Source: Penicillus capitatus (Eukaryota > Chlorophyta). Taken from it: a DNA stretch of 64,000 nucleotides. The stretch covers positions 372,001-436,000 of the forward strand of contig OZ287696.1 in the NCBI GenBank assembly GCA_965649825.1. The letters are read 5' to 3'. This document shows positions 47,599 through 60,800 of the stretch, piece after piece; within the stretch, counting starts at the first letter, position 1, and every line of letters starts with the position of its first letter. Below the pieces are notes generated by a model that searched no databases, was not told where the DNA came from, and saw only the letters and a list, made by a program, of their open reading frames with translations. A program made the position numbers and the translations under genes.

Positions 47599-50500
47599 TT
47601 AACGGTTCATGAGGCTGGTCTCTTCGACAGTGATTTGTGTGTTGTCAGGGGCCAACATGTGACCGTTCGTCAAGCCACTGCCTCCAATGCGAGCTCCGCA
47701 ATCAGGGCATACGCCTCCCTGATTTGCACCTCCACATTCGCCAATGATATAGTAATGTCCATTAGGGCATCGGTAGATATGCCCTCGGGGTTCATTCGTC
47801 TGGATACGCGGATCGTTGATGATGACTCTCATGAGCAGCTTCAGCTTCTCCTCGGTCGTCATCTCCGTCAAAATCTGCTTCGCTTTCTCGAATTCGGCTT
47901 TGATGCTGAGTATCTCGGACTTCTGCGCACTACCCTCGCAGCGGCGAAATAACAATTGGGCCTACCTGTTCAACACTTGTGCAGACATTGAGTGCTATCT
48001 CAATGAGCTTCTCTGCTTTTCTTATCGTGGCCGTTTGCTGTTGTTTCCCAGTGTCCTCTAACTGGAAAGTGTTTTTGTTCATCGCTCTGGCCACCTCGTG
48101 TCCACTTATCTCGATCGTAAATCGAATGGACTCCAGATGAATCTGAAGAGCTCCTTTGCAGGCGTCCACTACCCTGGTGGCACTGCGCGTTTTCTCCGCG
48201 GCCTCGAGTGTCTTGTCGATTTCGTCCTGACACTCATGTATTCTTTTGCTTCCTCCCTTTATGATCTTGCGAATTCCGTTCATCTGCACAATAGAAAACG
48301 AGGCGACATGCGAAAGAACTCTGCGTTTCGACAAGACCTTGAAATCTTCCCTGGCCTTTCCATAAGAAGAACTACTCTTCAAGGCTACAAGAGCACGAGT
48401 CTGGCATCGAAGCCACATCTTCTGGCAGCAGATGTGAGCCACCAAGGCTCTAAGACCAGAAGAATGAGACCGCAGAGAAACCCCGTCCATCACCTGCACG
48501 CCCTGGTGTTGTCTGGAACCGGGACCGTTACGGACTCGAGTTTTTCTGCTGTCTCCTCTGGTGACAGCTCTTCTTCGATGCTCTTGCCCAAAATAGAAGA
48601 TCGGATCTTCTGATAGATATCTAGTGAAGGCGTTCTACGTGTTACAGCAGCAATCTTTCGATGGGGACAGGCGACATGACAGCACGCACTTGCCAGAATC
48701 ATCCACCATTTGGAGATACTCAGAGGCAATGGCGTTGATCCGATCCCTAACGGACTGAATGTTTTTGATGAGGTTTCTGTTTTCTCTATCGGTCCTTGAA
48801 CTTCCGAGAGTGTCCAGTTCGTTCGCAGTTTTGTCCAGTCTGAGTTTCAGTTTGCCGAATTTCGACTCGAAGTGTTGGAAGAAGACCCTCTCCATCAGAT
48901 CTATTGCCGATTTGTTGATGATTCGATCGTAGCGTCGAACGAAAACAATCGGCGCTCTGCAGATGATACACAGCTTTCTGTCGTCAAACATGCGCAGACG
49001 TTCGCCGAACACAGGCCGCGTCCACCTGCAACAGAATGTTTTCACGATTTCTGCGAAGGAAGGCGATAGACCTTCCGAATCTGTCCTGCTGGTAGAATTC
49101 TGTGATGCCCATGTGGCCATCGAGCGTGGACGTCAGAAATGCATGTCCGCAGCTGAGCACGATCAATGGGTCCTGAGTGAGCTCCTCGTCCGTGAGCTCG
49201 CCATACTTACGAAACATGATCATGTCCACCTCCTGCAAGGTATGACATTGCTCTTAGAGTACATGCACGTATGTGGGTTTCGACCATGTCTTTGACGCTC
49301 GGAACACCGCACTTGTGGCAGAATCGTTGCGAGGGGCATTCCTCTCCACAGAGAGATGGACATCGACAGCCACACGTGAGCAGCTTGTCGCAGCGGCGGT
49401 CACACGGCAGCCGATTGCATGGCGCCCCACATGGAAGATCGCATGCGCCTTGATGCTCGCAATTCCACGAGCATGGCTCGGCGCACGAGACGCAGGGGTC
49501 TGAGCATCTCTTGTGGCACCTTTTTCGATGCTCGCAAACGACAGAGCACCTCTCCTGACACAGTCCACAGTGATCTCGATCTGCAGAGAGACGTATCGAA
49601 GCACAGAGTGCTGATCATTCAATCTCACCTGCATGGCATTTCTCTCTGCACGGATGGCCGCAGAGAAGAGTCTTGTTGCACAGTGACTGGCAAACTCCGT
49701 GATCCAGCAGGTGTGCGTTTGAGGACGACAGCACAAATCCCGGGATCTTCTTCAGTGTTCGACTGATGCAGTCTCCGCATCTTCTCTCACAGGTGTGTCC
49801 GCAGTTCCCGAGATCCTTGTGGCATCGCTGGTTGCATCTCTCTGGGTTTTTGATCGCGATGCGTTCTTGGTGGCAGGGCACTTCGATCTCGTGTCCGCAG
49901 ATTGGCATGCGCACGCGGACATGGTGGATGCAGCTTTCGGGGTCCTTCGAGAAATTGTCGGCCATGTGACACCGAACGCGGTACTTGTGATCGTGCTGAC
50001 AGCCTTGGACACCCACTTCGACATACTCTTGACAGAGAATCTGACTCGGCTCCACGGCCCTGTAGTAAAGGGCCGTCTCTCGTACACTTGAGTGGAAGAG
50101 CATACTCGTGGCAGGGAATGTTTGTTTTGACGTGTCCGCAAGGCAGTTCGACGTTGACAAGCAAAGAGCAGTCGTTTTCTTTGTGGTCCTTGTTGACGAT
50201 GTGGCATCGCCTGAAGAGCAAACGCACGGTGACGTGCAGACTGGTCATTCATTCTGCATGGTGTACACACACCTTCTGCAGACATGGCCGCATGACAGCT
50301 GGTGATTGCAGGGCGCCTGGCAGCCGCCGTCTCCAGCCAAGAGATCAAAGTCTCTCCAGTGTTTGATCTTGGTGATGCATTCTGGATGGTTCTGGCATTT
50401 CAGCTGAAACAGAAAGAGCAAGCAGATGCAGAGGGACTGTCAAGCAATTATTGCTCAGTTGCACCTCGAGTTCTGAGCCCACACATCCCTCTTCTCTCAT

Positions 50501-53500
50501 CATTGCCAGGACATCTCTCCACATCGTGTTCCTGCTGTAGGCTTCCAGGGATTCGCAGTTTCCCAGAATGTACATCCCTTCCTTCGCTCTGGAGAGCATG
50601 ACGTTGATCCGGTTCTTGATTCCGACGAACCCGATGTGTCCTTCCTTCTCATTTCTGACCAGGGACAGAATCACAATCTTTGCCTCCTCTCCCTAGAAAA
50701 CCGAAGAGAACTGGATGTCCTCCTTCGACATCCGCGGTTCTTTGCTTGAAAGTTGTCGATCGTGGCCAATCGAACGCATCTGTTCATCTTGGTATCGATT
50801 CTGGGCATCTCTTCGACTTTCCTTTCTTCGGATCGGCCATCCGCTTGAGCCCCTTCTGCTGGGACATTCGTCTCGTCTACACGTATTCCGCAAGAGAATG
50901 CGGTCAGGCGGAGGTGCTCCTTAGCTCACCAGTCTCAGCATAGTTCTCGAGGAGTTCCTTGTCCTTGTCATCGATCTGCATGACAAGAGAAACGTCTGCC
51001 GTGTGCTTCTTCAATGTCAAGAGCTGCCCGACGTACGGAGTGATAATTGCGATATCCCCTGCAATGGCGGACGGCGTAAGAACACTTTGCAAAGCAGCGA
51101 GTCAAAACCTGATTTGAAGCAGTCCTGTTTGAGAAGGTACAGCGCCAGTTCGATAGCGAACAGCGTTTCAAATTCGTTGCTCTTGGACTTGGCATCTTGC
51201 AGGCCCCTCTCTTGGTGATCGTGGTCGAAAAAGAACAACGTCTTCGCCATTCCAGGCACCTCAGCTGGATAGCTTGTCACCGAAACGTGATCCTCCAACT
51301 TCGGATAGATGGACGAACGGATCAGTCTGCAGAGAGACGCCGTGCATCAATAACGAAAAGAAAGGGTCACCTTGAGAACTGAGGACGCATCCGTCTCTGA
51401 CTCTGAAGTGTGACATACGGGATGTTGTTGTCGGTGATGAGTCTTTCGAACATGGAGACATCCAGATCGAATCCGCATCCAGAATGTGCTTGCAGGATAT
51501 AGTTGTTGACTTTTGGACGGAGCTGTTCGTGATCGCCGATCATGATGAGCTGCTGCGTATTGGATGAGAGAGATGTCAGAACATGGGCTTCCAACACCTC
51601 GGCTGCCTCTTCCAGAATCACGATTTTTGGCATCAGTCCCGCGAGAAGGTTCTGGTTTTTGGCAACGTATGTCGTTGTCATGCCAACGACGGAGGCCTTG
51701 AGCAGGCACGTCAGATTCGAGGCAGTTTCCAGCTGCGTGTACTCTCCGACCAATGACTCATAGCGGTTGAGCCACCTCTCAATGCCCTTTTTGGCTGTGT
51801 CTCTCGCCAGCTTCTCCCAGTGTTCATAGAATCTTCGGTGTTCTGCCTCTGTCAAGTCCCAGAAGTCGTCTGCCTCGAGCAGCTCGTCGACGGTGCGATT
51901 TGTGGTCTGCGGTGGATGATACCACTCATCGAAACCATTGGCGTACGAACGGCACCATTCTAACCAGGCAGTTTGCCTGTCATGTATGTACTCATCGTAC
52001 CCAATCGCAGCTTCCAAGCACTCGACGAAGCTGGGACAGAACAGGTTTACCAAGGGCTCGACTCGATACCAGGAAACGTAACTGCAAAAGCAACGAACTG
52101 AAATCTTGAGCAATGAAGAAAGACGACCTCTCTCTGGAACGTCAGAGATCGTTGTCGAGTCGGTTTATCCTCTTCTCGGCCTCCGGGATGATCTCTTTCC
52201 TGAGTTCATATCCCCTCGGCCCCAATCCCACTTTGTGCAGGTTGCGGAGGTTGTAGGGGGCCAGCTTCTCAGTTCTGCTGTTGCCGCCAACCCGCACAAT
52301 ATTCTCGATTCCGGCCTCCACGAGGCCCAGGAGAAACTGATCCAGGGCATGGTTGGTGAAGCAGACGCAGAGAATCGGGCCCAGGGGCGATGTGACTTCC
52401 CGACGAAAAGGAAAGTGCGGAACGGGCAATCGATCCTCCTGCGCTTTCTTGAAAGACAACAGAGCCCGGACAATCTGGATGCCAACATACGTCTTCCCTG
52501 CAGACAACTAACGTACGGCTGTCGAGAAACAGGCGGATCTTTGCCTGTTCCTGGAGGACCCTGGATCAGTGCCATCTCTCTTGTCAATGCTGCCTTGACA
52601 GCGTCTGCCTGGCATCGGTCAAGTGTCGTGCATTGCACGAGTTCGTCCACGGGAAAGCTGTCTGGATTCGAGGGATCGATGCTCATCAGACTACAGAACC
52701 ACATCTCTACGCCTCAGTTCCGTTCGAATCGGCCGTGCACTTGGGGTGACTCGTCGGATTATCCTCGCAGAGGAAGCTGAGATTGAACGTTCCGCCTGTC
52801 TCGGCATACTCAGGAAGGGCCAGTTCTCGTTTGGTGCCACAAGTGTCCTCCTTCTGCTAGATTTCGCACTGGATACAGTTAGTTCGTGCTGCTGTTCTGA
52901 ATCGCTACCACCTTGGGAGGAGGCTGCGTGATAATGTGTTCCAACGGAATGGACGCTTTCTTGAGTGCTTTCAAAATGGGTTCGAAGGCGAAGAAGCTCG
53001 GACCGGCTTGCAGCAGAACGACTTCTGATGTCCGCGCGCCCTGGTCCTCTTTGAACAAGAGGGATGCCAGCTTCTCGTTGTAAGGAACGGGGATCGCTCT
53101 GGGAAACCGTTTCAGAGACAGGAGAGTCAAGAAGGCGGACCTGATGCCCATTGAAGGGCGAGATTGCATGAGGTCTCCTTCGTCGCGTTCGCTGACAGCG
53201 CCAAACACAACTGATGGCTCCTCTTCGTCATCCACTTGCCACCACAGACATGCTAAGGATCCGTGGGCCAGTCTGTGCGTCCTCTGCCAGAACAGAGGTT
53301 TTCTGGCGACTGGCATCTTTCTCACGAAGTCTGGCTCGTCGAATGCGATCTGCGGAGGTGGATCGTGAGGAGGCAAGTCACCAGTATCGACAACGATGTG
53401 ACCTTGTAGTACACGCCAGACCTTTGGTTGGCTCCGATTGCCTGGATCTCTACACGTCTGTAGATGTCCAAGGTGACTTCTCTGAAGTCTAGCCCTTCCG

Positions 53501-55224
53501 ACACCCTTTTCTTCTGTCTGTCCTGGAAATGCGAAACCGACTCGGTTGAAGAGACAGAGATGAGGTGAATTGGACCATCTTTTTGAGCGCCTTGATCCCT
53601 CCGCATTCCGCAAAGTGGCGAATGGCGGTCTGGATGTCAGAGACGAGATTGAAACGGAGCAAACGGAAATGCAAATCCCGATGTGCAGAGACACTTGCCT
53701 CCGGGAGGTGAACCACCGTCCCGGCCCTACCGAAAAGACATTGGACCAGAAAGAGTGGAGGAAGAGCATGCTTGTTGGGTGGCAGATAAGGCGGAACGGT
53801 GCATAAAACCTCTGCTTCTGTAGGCGCCACATTGATTTGCGCAATATCCGCATGGTCATTGTCATGTCTTTGCCCCTCCGGTCGAAGAAGACCTTGAAGA
53901 AGCGTGACCCGTGTACCAAGTACAGTCACGCTTTACCTGGTGGCTGGGAATATACTACGATCATGGATTCCTTCGCGGTTCTCCTGTCGAGGTTAAGTTT
54001 CTCCAGTTTCTGCGAAGTGTCTATCTTCAACTGCTGCTTCCCAGTCTTTTGCGCAAGAGAACTGGCGCAACGATCGAGAAGAATTCGGAATGCGAAAGGA
54101 CGTGCGGTACTTGGTCAGTTCTGCAAAATCCTTCGAGAATTGACGAAATCTGCGATCGGAGGAACGGAGATCTGGATTCACGATCTCTTTCACTCTGCAC
54201 AGAAACGGATGCAGCTCTGCGATCTCCGCCAAGAACATTGCATCAAATCTCTGCAGAATCTCCGATACGAAGGCCAGGAAAGGGCGCAGTATATCGAGCC
54301 AATCACTCGATTCGTCGCTCTACGGCGACGGACCGACAATGCTGAGAGTATGAAGCCGACAGCAGACGTGCTCACCGAAGAGCCTTCGACCTCCGTGAGC
54401 GAAGGAGCGCGATCGCTGGACACAAGTTCGTCAAGCACCGCACGGAGCGAAACCCATTGAAAAGAGTGCCCCAGTGCCTGCAAGAAGGTGTTGACGTAGG
54501 TCTGGCGCGCCGCTGTCAGAATGAGCGACGACGTCGCCAGCCTCAGCACCGGGATGAACGTGTGAAGAAAAGACGTCTGGCACACGACACGTTTCCAACA
54601 TCAGGTCGACAGGAGTCACGCACCTGGGCGTTGGAGGTGGTTTGCTTGAGGACGAAGTTCTTTGTCGGGCCGAAAAGGTTGCGCAAGATTTCGACACCGA
54701 CGTCGCTGCCGAGTGTTTCGAGCACGGACGATTCCATCGAACCCATGTCCTTGACCAGACAGTTCTCGGCGTAGCGCACGAACGTCTGCACCTGTTTCGC
54801 CGTGCAGTTGGCCATTCTGCGTTCAGCCAGCAACCTGAAAACGCATTGGACGAAATCGGTCAAGACGGAGACGGGCGTACATGAAGAGAGGATGAGGATC
54901 CACGTCGTTCTCGACACCCGCAAGCACTTCCTGCTCGCGCACGTGGACGAAACGGCATCTGTCGCCAAAGCGGCAGTGTCCAGTTCGCGAAAAAAAGCTG
55001 CACACACGATCCGTGCGCGCGCTTCTTTTGTCGTCCGATTCTCTTAAAGCTTGCGAAACACGCTTTGCATCCGAAGTGTCGTGAGAGAACCGGCACGTTG
55101 ACCCAAACTTGCACCATCCAGTCCTGGCGAAGTGTGAACAGATCCTATCCGTTCGCTCCTCTATGACCGCCCATTGAACGACGACAACGTTCCGGAGGTA
55201 AAGACGCTTGCCGTGTCGACGCAT
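47599..55224 (-). CDS. ZNFX1-like RNA helicase with CCCH, NFX1-type and RZ-type zinc fingers
   Basis: A large UPF1-like superfamily 1 helicase; relatives act in small-RNA inheritance and antiviral sensing. In order: Met 55224; two CCCH fingers (CSHFARTGWCKFGSTCRFSH and a second copy); a long helical region; helicase lobe 1 with IQGPPGTGK near 52540; Walker B as LEEAAEVLEAH; MIGDHEQLRPKV; lobe 2 with NRINVMLSRAKEG near 50600; a row of NFX1-type fingers (CGHTCERRC, LLCGHPCREKC) near 49650-50250; coiled segments; and a C-terminal RZ-type finger (GHIYRCPNGHYYIIGECGG, CPDCGARIGG). Stop is at 47599. Many introns of about 50 nt; I did not fix each one. About 2,200-2,300 residues. The EEAAE Walker B and the C-terminal RZ finger point to ZNFX1 rather than other UPF1-like helicases. 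Confidence 0.88.
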
Positions 55225-55396
55225 CCAGGCGATAAGAGACGTGAAAGGCTCGGCTTTTGAGAAGGCGTCGAGGTTTTTGGTGTTGGTCGACGACTACTAC
55301 CAGTGACGACAGTGGGAGTCGTAAAAGCGCGTAACAGTGCGTCGCGTCAGAGCATTTAAGCTTTGGAACTTCTGTTCGGGTGCATTAACGACATCG
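55225..55396. promoter_or_regulatory. Putative bidirectional promoter (ZNFX1-like / SRRM1-like)
   Basis: 172 bp between divergent start codons that are both well supported by the proteins. I saw no TATA box. Confidence 0.4.
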
Positions 55397-57815
55397 ATGT
55401 CGGGCATTGGCGGCTTCCGCGGTGTCTCGGCGAGTCAAGATGCGCGCTTCGTCAAGTGCGACTCGCCTATCCCACACAGCGCTCTCATCGCCGGGCCGTT
55501 TTGTCTGGCAGTAAGCAAAAGCGAATGCTCAAGACGAAGAAATTTCCGAAGGAGCTGGACGTCGTCGTCGATTACGCGCGTGTGAATTGGGCGGTGATTC
55601 GAGAGTGGACGGCGAAACGTTTGACGGAGCTTCTCGGAGTCGAGGACGAGGTGCTGATTCAGTTCATCCACAACAGACTCGAAGAACTACACGTACCAAC
55701 AAACGTGTCACTCCCTTTACACCCCCTCATTCTGCCCTGTTCTGCCAGGACCTCAATCCAAAGGAGTTGTATCTAGAGCTGATGCCATTTTTGGAGAAGA
55801 ACACTGGACTCTTTATGAAAGTGAGGCTCGAAATGCACGAGCAAAAATGATACACGTGGGCGAGGCTGCAGGAGCTATGGACTCTGCTCGCAAGCGCAGC
55901 AGCCAACGAGACCGGAATTCCACAACAGATTTTGGACGCCAAAGCCGAGGAAGTGCGCCAAAAGATAGAACAGCAGTCGACCATCATTGTCTCTCGCCGT
56001 TTCGTCACGCCGTCTTCTCACGCCCTTCTGTTCAGGAGTCGATAGAAGAACAGAGAAAGAAAGCAAAACTCGAAACGCAGTCAGCGGAACTGGACGTCAA
56101 AGAGGACGCCCAGAAGGAACCTCAGCTAAAGAAGGACAAGAACAAGAGATGGGTGCCGCCTCCCAGAACGGAGCCGGTGCCTCAAAGAGGGCCACTTCCA
56201 CCGTTTAGAGAGAAGGGAAGTCGATTCAGCGGAGGGCCGGACCATGTCAGAAGACAGCGCAGAGATCGATGGCGCGATCGCAGCTACTCTCCTCCACAGA
56301 AACGTCGAAGAACGCCAAAGGGACGTCCTGCCTCGCGGTCCAGATCTCCAAGAAGACGACATGATGTAAAATCCCGCCCGTCGAGAAAACCGCATCGAAG
56401 ATCCAGATCCCCCGACAGGAGTCCCAGTTGGGAAAGAAACAGAGCACGGCGTTCTAGATCTCCAAAGCTGGACAGGAATCGCCGCCGGCCATCCAATGAG
56501 AGAAAACACAGGTGCGACACGCTCACCCTTCTGCACGATCGCTCTGTGACTCTGTGACTCTGGCAGAGAGGAGCGCGACAGGAGAGTGAAGCCCGTGGAT
56601 CACTCGTTGAGTCGCTCGCCGCCTCAGTCGCGGCACAGCAGTCCACCTCCGCGACCTTACAAGTCTCCCACTTGCGTTTCCTCTCAGAGGTTTCTTATCT
56701 CTCTCCTGTTCCAGTCTGCCTCTGGCAAGGAGACGAGAGCCTCACGATCGAAAGTCTCGTAGCATCGAACCGCACGTGCTCTCGCGATCTCCACCGACGA
56801 AGTCTCCGTCGCCTCGTTCGAGAAACCGTATGAGTTCGACGCCAGATCCCAGAGAGGGAACGCCATCTCCCTCCACGTGTCCATCGCCGGGAGCACCCCT
56901 ATCCACAACATCTCCCATTCCCAAGCCGGCCACTCCCAGGACGCGCACACCACCTGTGCGCAACAATCGCCACACAGAGCCCGAGAGAAGAACCAGAGGG
57001 TGAGTACGGCATTAATGAGCGAACACGTTCGTTGATGTTTTGCTGACAGAGTGCGTCCGTTCGGTAGTATGTACGCCTTTCCTGATGAAGATGATGCGTT
57101 TTGTGATAGGACTCGACGGCCCCCGAGAAGAACTCCATCCCCAGCGGCCCGTCGTTATCGCATGTCTGGTCCTCATCGTCCTAAGCATCGCCTGGAGGAA
57201 GGGCGCAGACGCAGAGACGAGTACTCGAGAGGCTACGTAAGATTTCCTAGCGCCCGTCGATTTCCTTCCGACGACAGGCAGAGAGGCAGACGCGGGTACG
57301 CCTACAGATCTCCTCAATCGCCACCCGGGGACCGATTTCCGTCCAGCAGAGGTTTGTCGATGAAACAATGCACGCGGACGAATGCACGTCGTGTTGGTCT
57401 TTAGGAAGACACAGAGATCCAATGCCCTCGCTGAGGTCATCGGCAAACAGAGATCGCGTTTACCGAAGCGCAAGTCCGGAGAAAGGCCACAGGAGAACAC
57501 ACAGGTCACTTCCTTGGAGCATTGTTCCACCCTTCCGCAATCTTCGTGCCACGGTTTAGGAGACATCTATCAAAAGACGGTCATCGCGATCGCGGCACCA
57601 AGATCACGGACATAGAGAGGGAGGCAAAGAAGCCCGACAGCGATTCCAGAGATGAGAGTTTTTCCGACCGTGAAACGAGCAAGATGTCCGGTTCAAATAC
57701 GGATGGATCACAAGATTCAGACGAACAGACCAAGACAAAAGAGAAACTGAAAAGAAAGCTTTCCGAGATTCTCGAGAAGAAGGATTCTCTGAATCTCGAC
57801 AACAGGACGCTCTAG
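55397..57815 (+). CDS. SRRM1: SRRM1-like splicing coactivator (PWI domain plus RS/proline-rich tail)
   Basis: A nuclear matrix protein that bridges SR proteins and the spliceosome. Start Met 55397 gives GFRGVSASQDARF, then an intron joins to NKQKRMLKTKKFPKEL, matching the animal SRRM1 N-terminus. The PWI domain covers VNWAVIREWTAKRLTELLG, DEVLIQFIHNRLEE and ELYLELMPFLEKN, ending in ELWTLLASAAANETGIP after two further introns. A basic RS-rich tail follows (SRSRSPRRRH, RRSRSPDRSPSW, and SP/RSP repeats near 56780-57000), ending with an acidic and Ser-rich segment and stop at 57813. Introns within the tail are uncertain because low complexity tolerates any frame. Confidence 0.85.
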
Positions 57816-57876
57816 ATCTGATTTCTCTGTCGAGATCCGACTGACAAGAATTTAACGATGCTGTGCGTGGGTCGTA

Positions 57877-60800
57877 TTACGAAAACTGATGGATCCAATA
57901 CTTAAGGATAGACGGCACCAAGACCGAGACATCTTCTTGATGAACGGTGCCTGCGATGGGCAGTGACGGAGGTGAGAGCTTCGATGGCGTACTTTTGGAA
58001 GAAGGCGGTTTGAGATGATAGGGGATGAGATCGGCGCCGTGACACAGAACGATCTCGCAGACCTCCGAAACGAATCTCTGGATCCTTGGAAGCGATGCGA
58101 CGATCTTCTGCAGCTTCGCAGCCCGTTCGGCCAGCAGAGCGGGATCGTCGATCTCCATCACCAGACACAGACTCTGCAGTCGCACGTGTCAATCGTCCAC
58201 GGCGTTGTGCTCCTTCGGACCTTCAGGATTTTCTCGATCTGCGGTCTCGGAATTCTGTCCACGGAGCTGCCCGTCTTCGGAATGCCACTTCCCGTCCATT
58301 GGCCGATCTGCTGATGCTGGGCCACCGGATGTCGCTGGCTCTGCGTTTTGACCTTGTCTCGCAGCGCCTTGATCTAAACAACTTGGATAGACAATCTTGT
58401 GACATGGGATTCTCCGGTCGATTTGACTTGTTTCTGCGCCGCGGCGAGTTCGGGAGGCGTCTGATGCAGCTTCTGTTGCAGCCTATGTATCGTCTGTTTG
58501 TGCTCCGAAAGCCGCATCTCGAGGTTCTCTTTCTCCGACTTCAACTGCTGCACCTCTCCTGTCTTTCCTTCTCTATGCATCATCAACTTCGTCGTCAGCT
58601 CTGTAATGCTCTTCTCCGCCAATCTCAGACGGTTCTGCAGGGAAGACCGGGCGCGCGAGGATTCGACCTCAGCAGTTGGAACCTCACTTTCAACTTATCA
58701 GGTGGCAGAGACAGGGCTGCTTCCATTCTGCGATATTCGACGAGCTCATTCTCGAGCGATTTCATCTGGAATTCGCATTTCTTGTTGTTCTCTTGAAGAG
58801 ACTTGATCTCCTCCGTGAGATCCTGAATCCTCTTCTCGCAGAACCGAAAGACATCTTCGCGACGTAGATCGCTCCTTCCACCTAGTGCACCCACACGCAT
58901 CTCGTTACTAGCCCGTCTGCACAGCCGTCCCACAGTTCTCCGTCTGTGCTCGGTGCTTGAGTCTGCGGTAGGTATCTCTCTCGCGCCATATACTCTTCTC
59001 TTCTTTGGAGACTTTCTCGCGCAGTTTCTCTCGGAGTCTCTGGCATGTCGCTTCCAACTCCGTCACTCGGTGCTCCAGGAAGATCTTTCCCGTCACCAAG
59101 TTGGCGTTCGCCCTTTGGAGAGTGCTGTTTGCTATCGCCGTCCCTTTCATGTCCTCCGACTGTACAAGCATCTGCCTCTCGCTGCTCGCCAACGACTTCT
59201 CTGTCTCCGAAAGCCTGTTGGCCGTCTCCCTGAGCAGCAAGTATCACCGCAGGAAGAACGGAGCACGGCGGGGAATCGGACTTGAGCCCATAGCCCTTGT
59301 CGGCGAGATCGTCGGAGAGACGCGTAATCTCGGATGTGCACTCCTGGACTCTCTTCTCGGCTTGAAATCTTTTGGTGTCCAACTGAAGCGTCTCCTTCTG
59401 CAGGAAGTTGCATTTCTGCGACAGGTCGTGAACGGATTGCTGCAGTTCTCTCTTCTCAGATTCGACTCTGGCGACTTGCTTTCTCAGCTCCTGCATTCTC
59501 TGTGATTTTTCGTTGTCCGCGGCGCGCACAGTGCTCGCTGTCTCTGCCAGCTTTTGTCTCTTGACCTCGATCTCCAACTCATAGATCTGCCGAGAACAAA
59601 CAGCTCAGGACCGTTCTGTTGCAGGAATGTCGCGCCTTATGCTCTTGATCTTGACATTTCGACTCGCGCTCCTTCGCTTGTTGCTGGTTCCTCTTGAGAT
59701 CCATCGCCAGCTTCTCGCATTTGTGATCCAGCGAGTTCCTTTTGCTCCTCTCCATTGACAGGTTCTCCTACCAGACCATCGCAGATGCGTTCGGATAGGC
59801 GGCGTTCGAGAAGGTGCCTTGAGTGTCTTGATTTCATCTGTTGCCGCGGTCAATGCCTTTTCGGCATTCTGTGATCGAACGTCTGACTGAAGCGTTTGCT
59901 TGAGAGTCAGGTTCTCCCGTTCCTGTTCTCTGAGCGCCTTCTCGCATTCGGCGAGCCTTCGTTTGAGAACCTCCTGCTCTTTCGATGAACTCTCGTGTTG
60001 CATTCTCAGTTTCGACAGCTCGCTGTCCCTCAACCTGGTGTTCGGCAGAATGGAATCTCAAATCTCGCCAGAGGCACAAGGACAGACCTCAGTTTGTTCT
60101 CAAGTGCCTTGGAGTGTCTCTGCATCTCGTCGCGTTTTCGGTCGTGGTGCCTCTCTTGATCGACCAGTTCCCTTGAGCGCGCTCTAAGCGTCTCTATCTC
60201 ATTCGCCTTGTCGCCGGCCTCCTTTTTCGCCTCCTCGAGCAGCCGATGCATTTCGCTAAACGGAGACCCGCCGCCTCTGCGGCCGCAAATCCAGTCTCCG
60301 CAACCGTACCTCTGCTTGCGTTTCAGCAAAGCGCATGCGTGGTTCAGTTTGCTGTTTTCCGTCTCGAGTGTCTTCTTTGCCTCTTGCAGGCTGTTCATGG
60401 TGCGGTCGGCATTCTGCCTTTCCTTGAGACGCATCTGCTCGGCAGTGCGTCCAGCGGACTCGTTTTCGGCCAGCTTCGTCTCGAGAGACCTAAAAGGCTC
60501 TGGGCGTTCGTAAAGGGTCGTGTCCCTGCCGACACACCTGATCTTGGCTGTTAGCGCTCGCTCTTCCGTCTTCCATCTGTTCGTCTGTTCCATTAACAGA
60601 CGCGACGTCTCACTCTTCTGCCACACGTCCATCAGGACAACGCGAAGCTTCTTTCCGACAGATTCAACTGCGCGAAATTCAACACCTGTGTTCACAGAAA
60701 CGAACGGCAGGCAGCTGACCTGTTGACGTATCCAAGTCCATGGGACCATACCCCATGTCGACTAAGCGACCATTCAGCTGCGACAAGGAGTCGGAAACGG

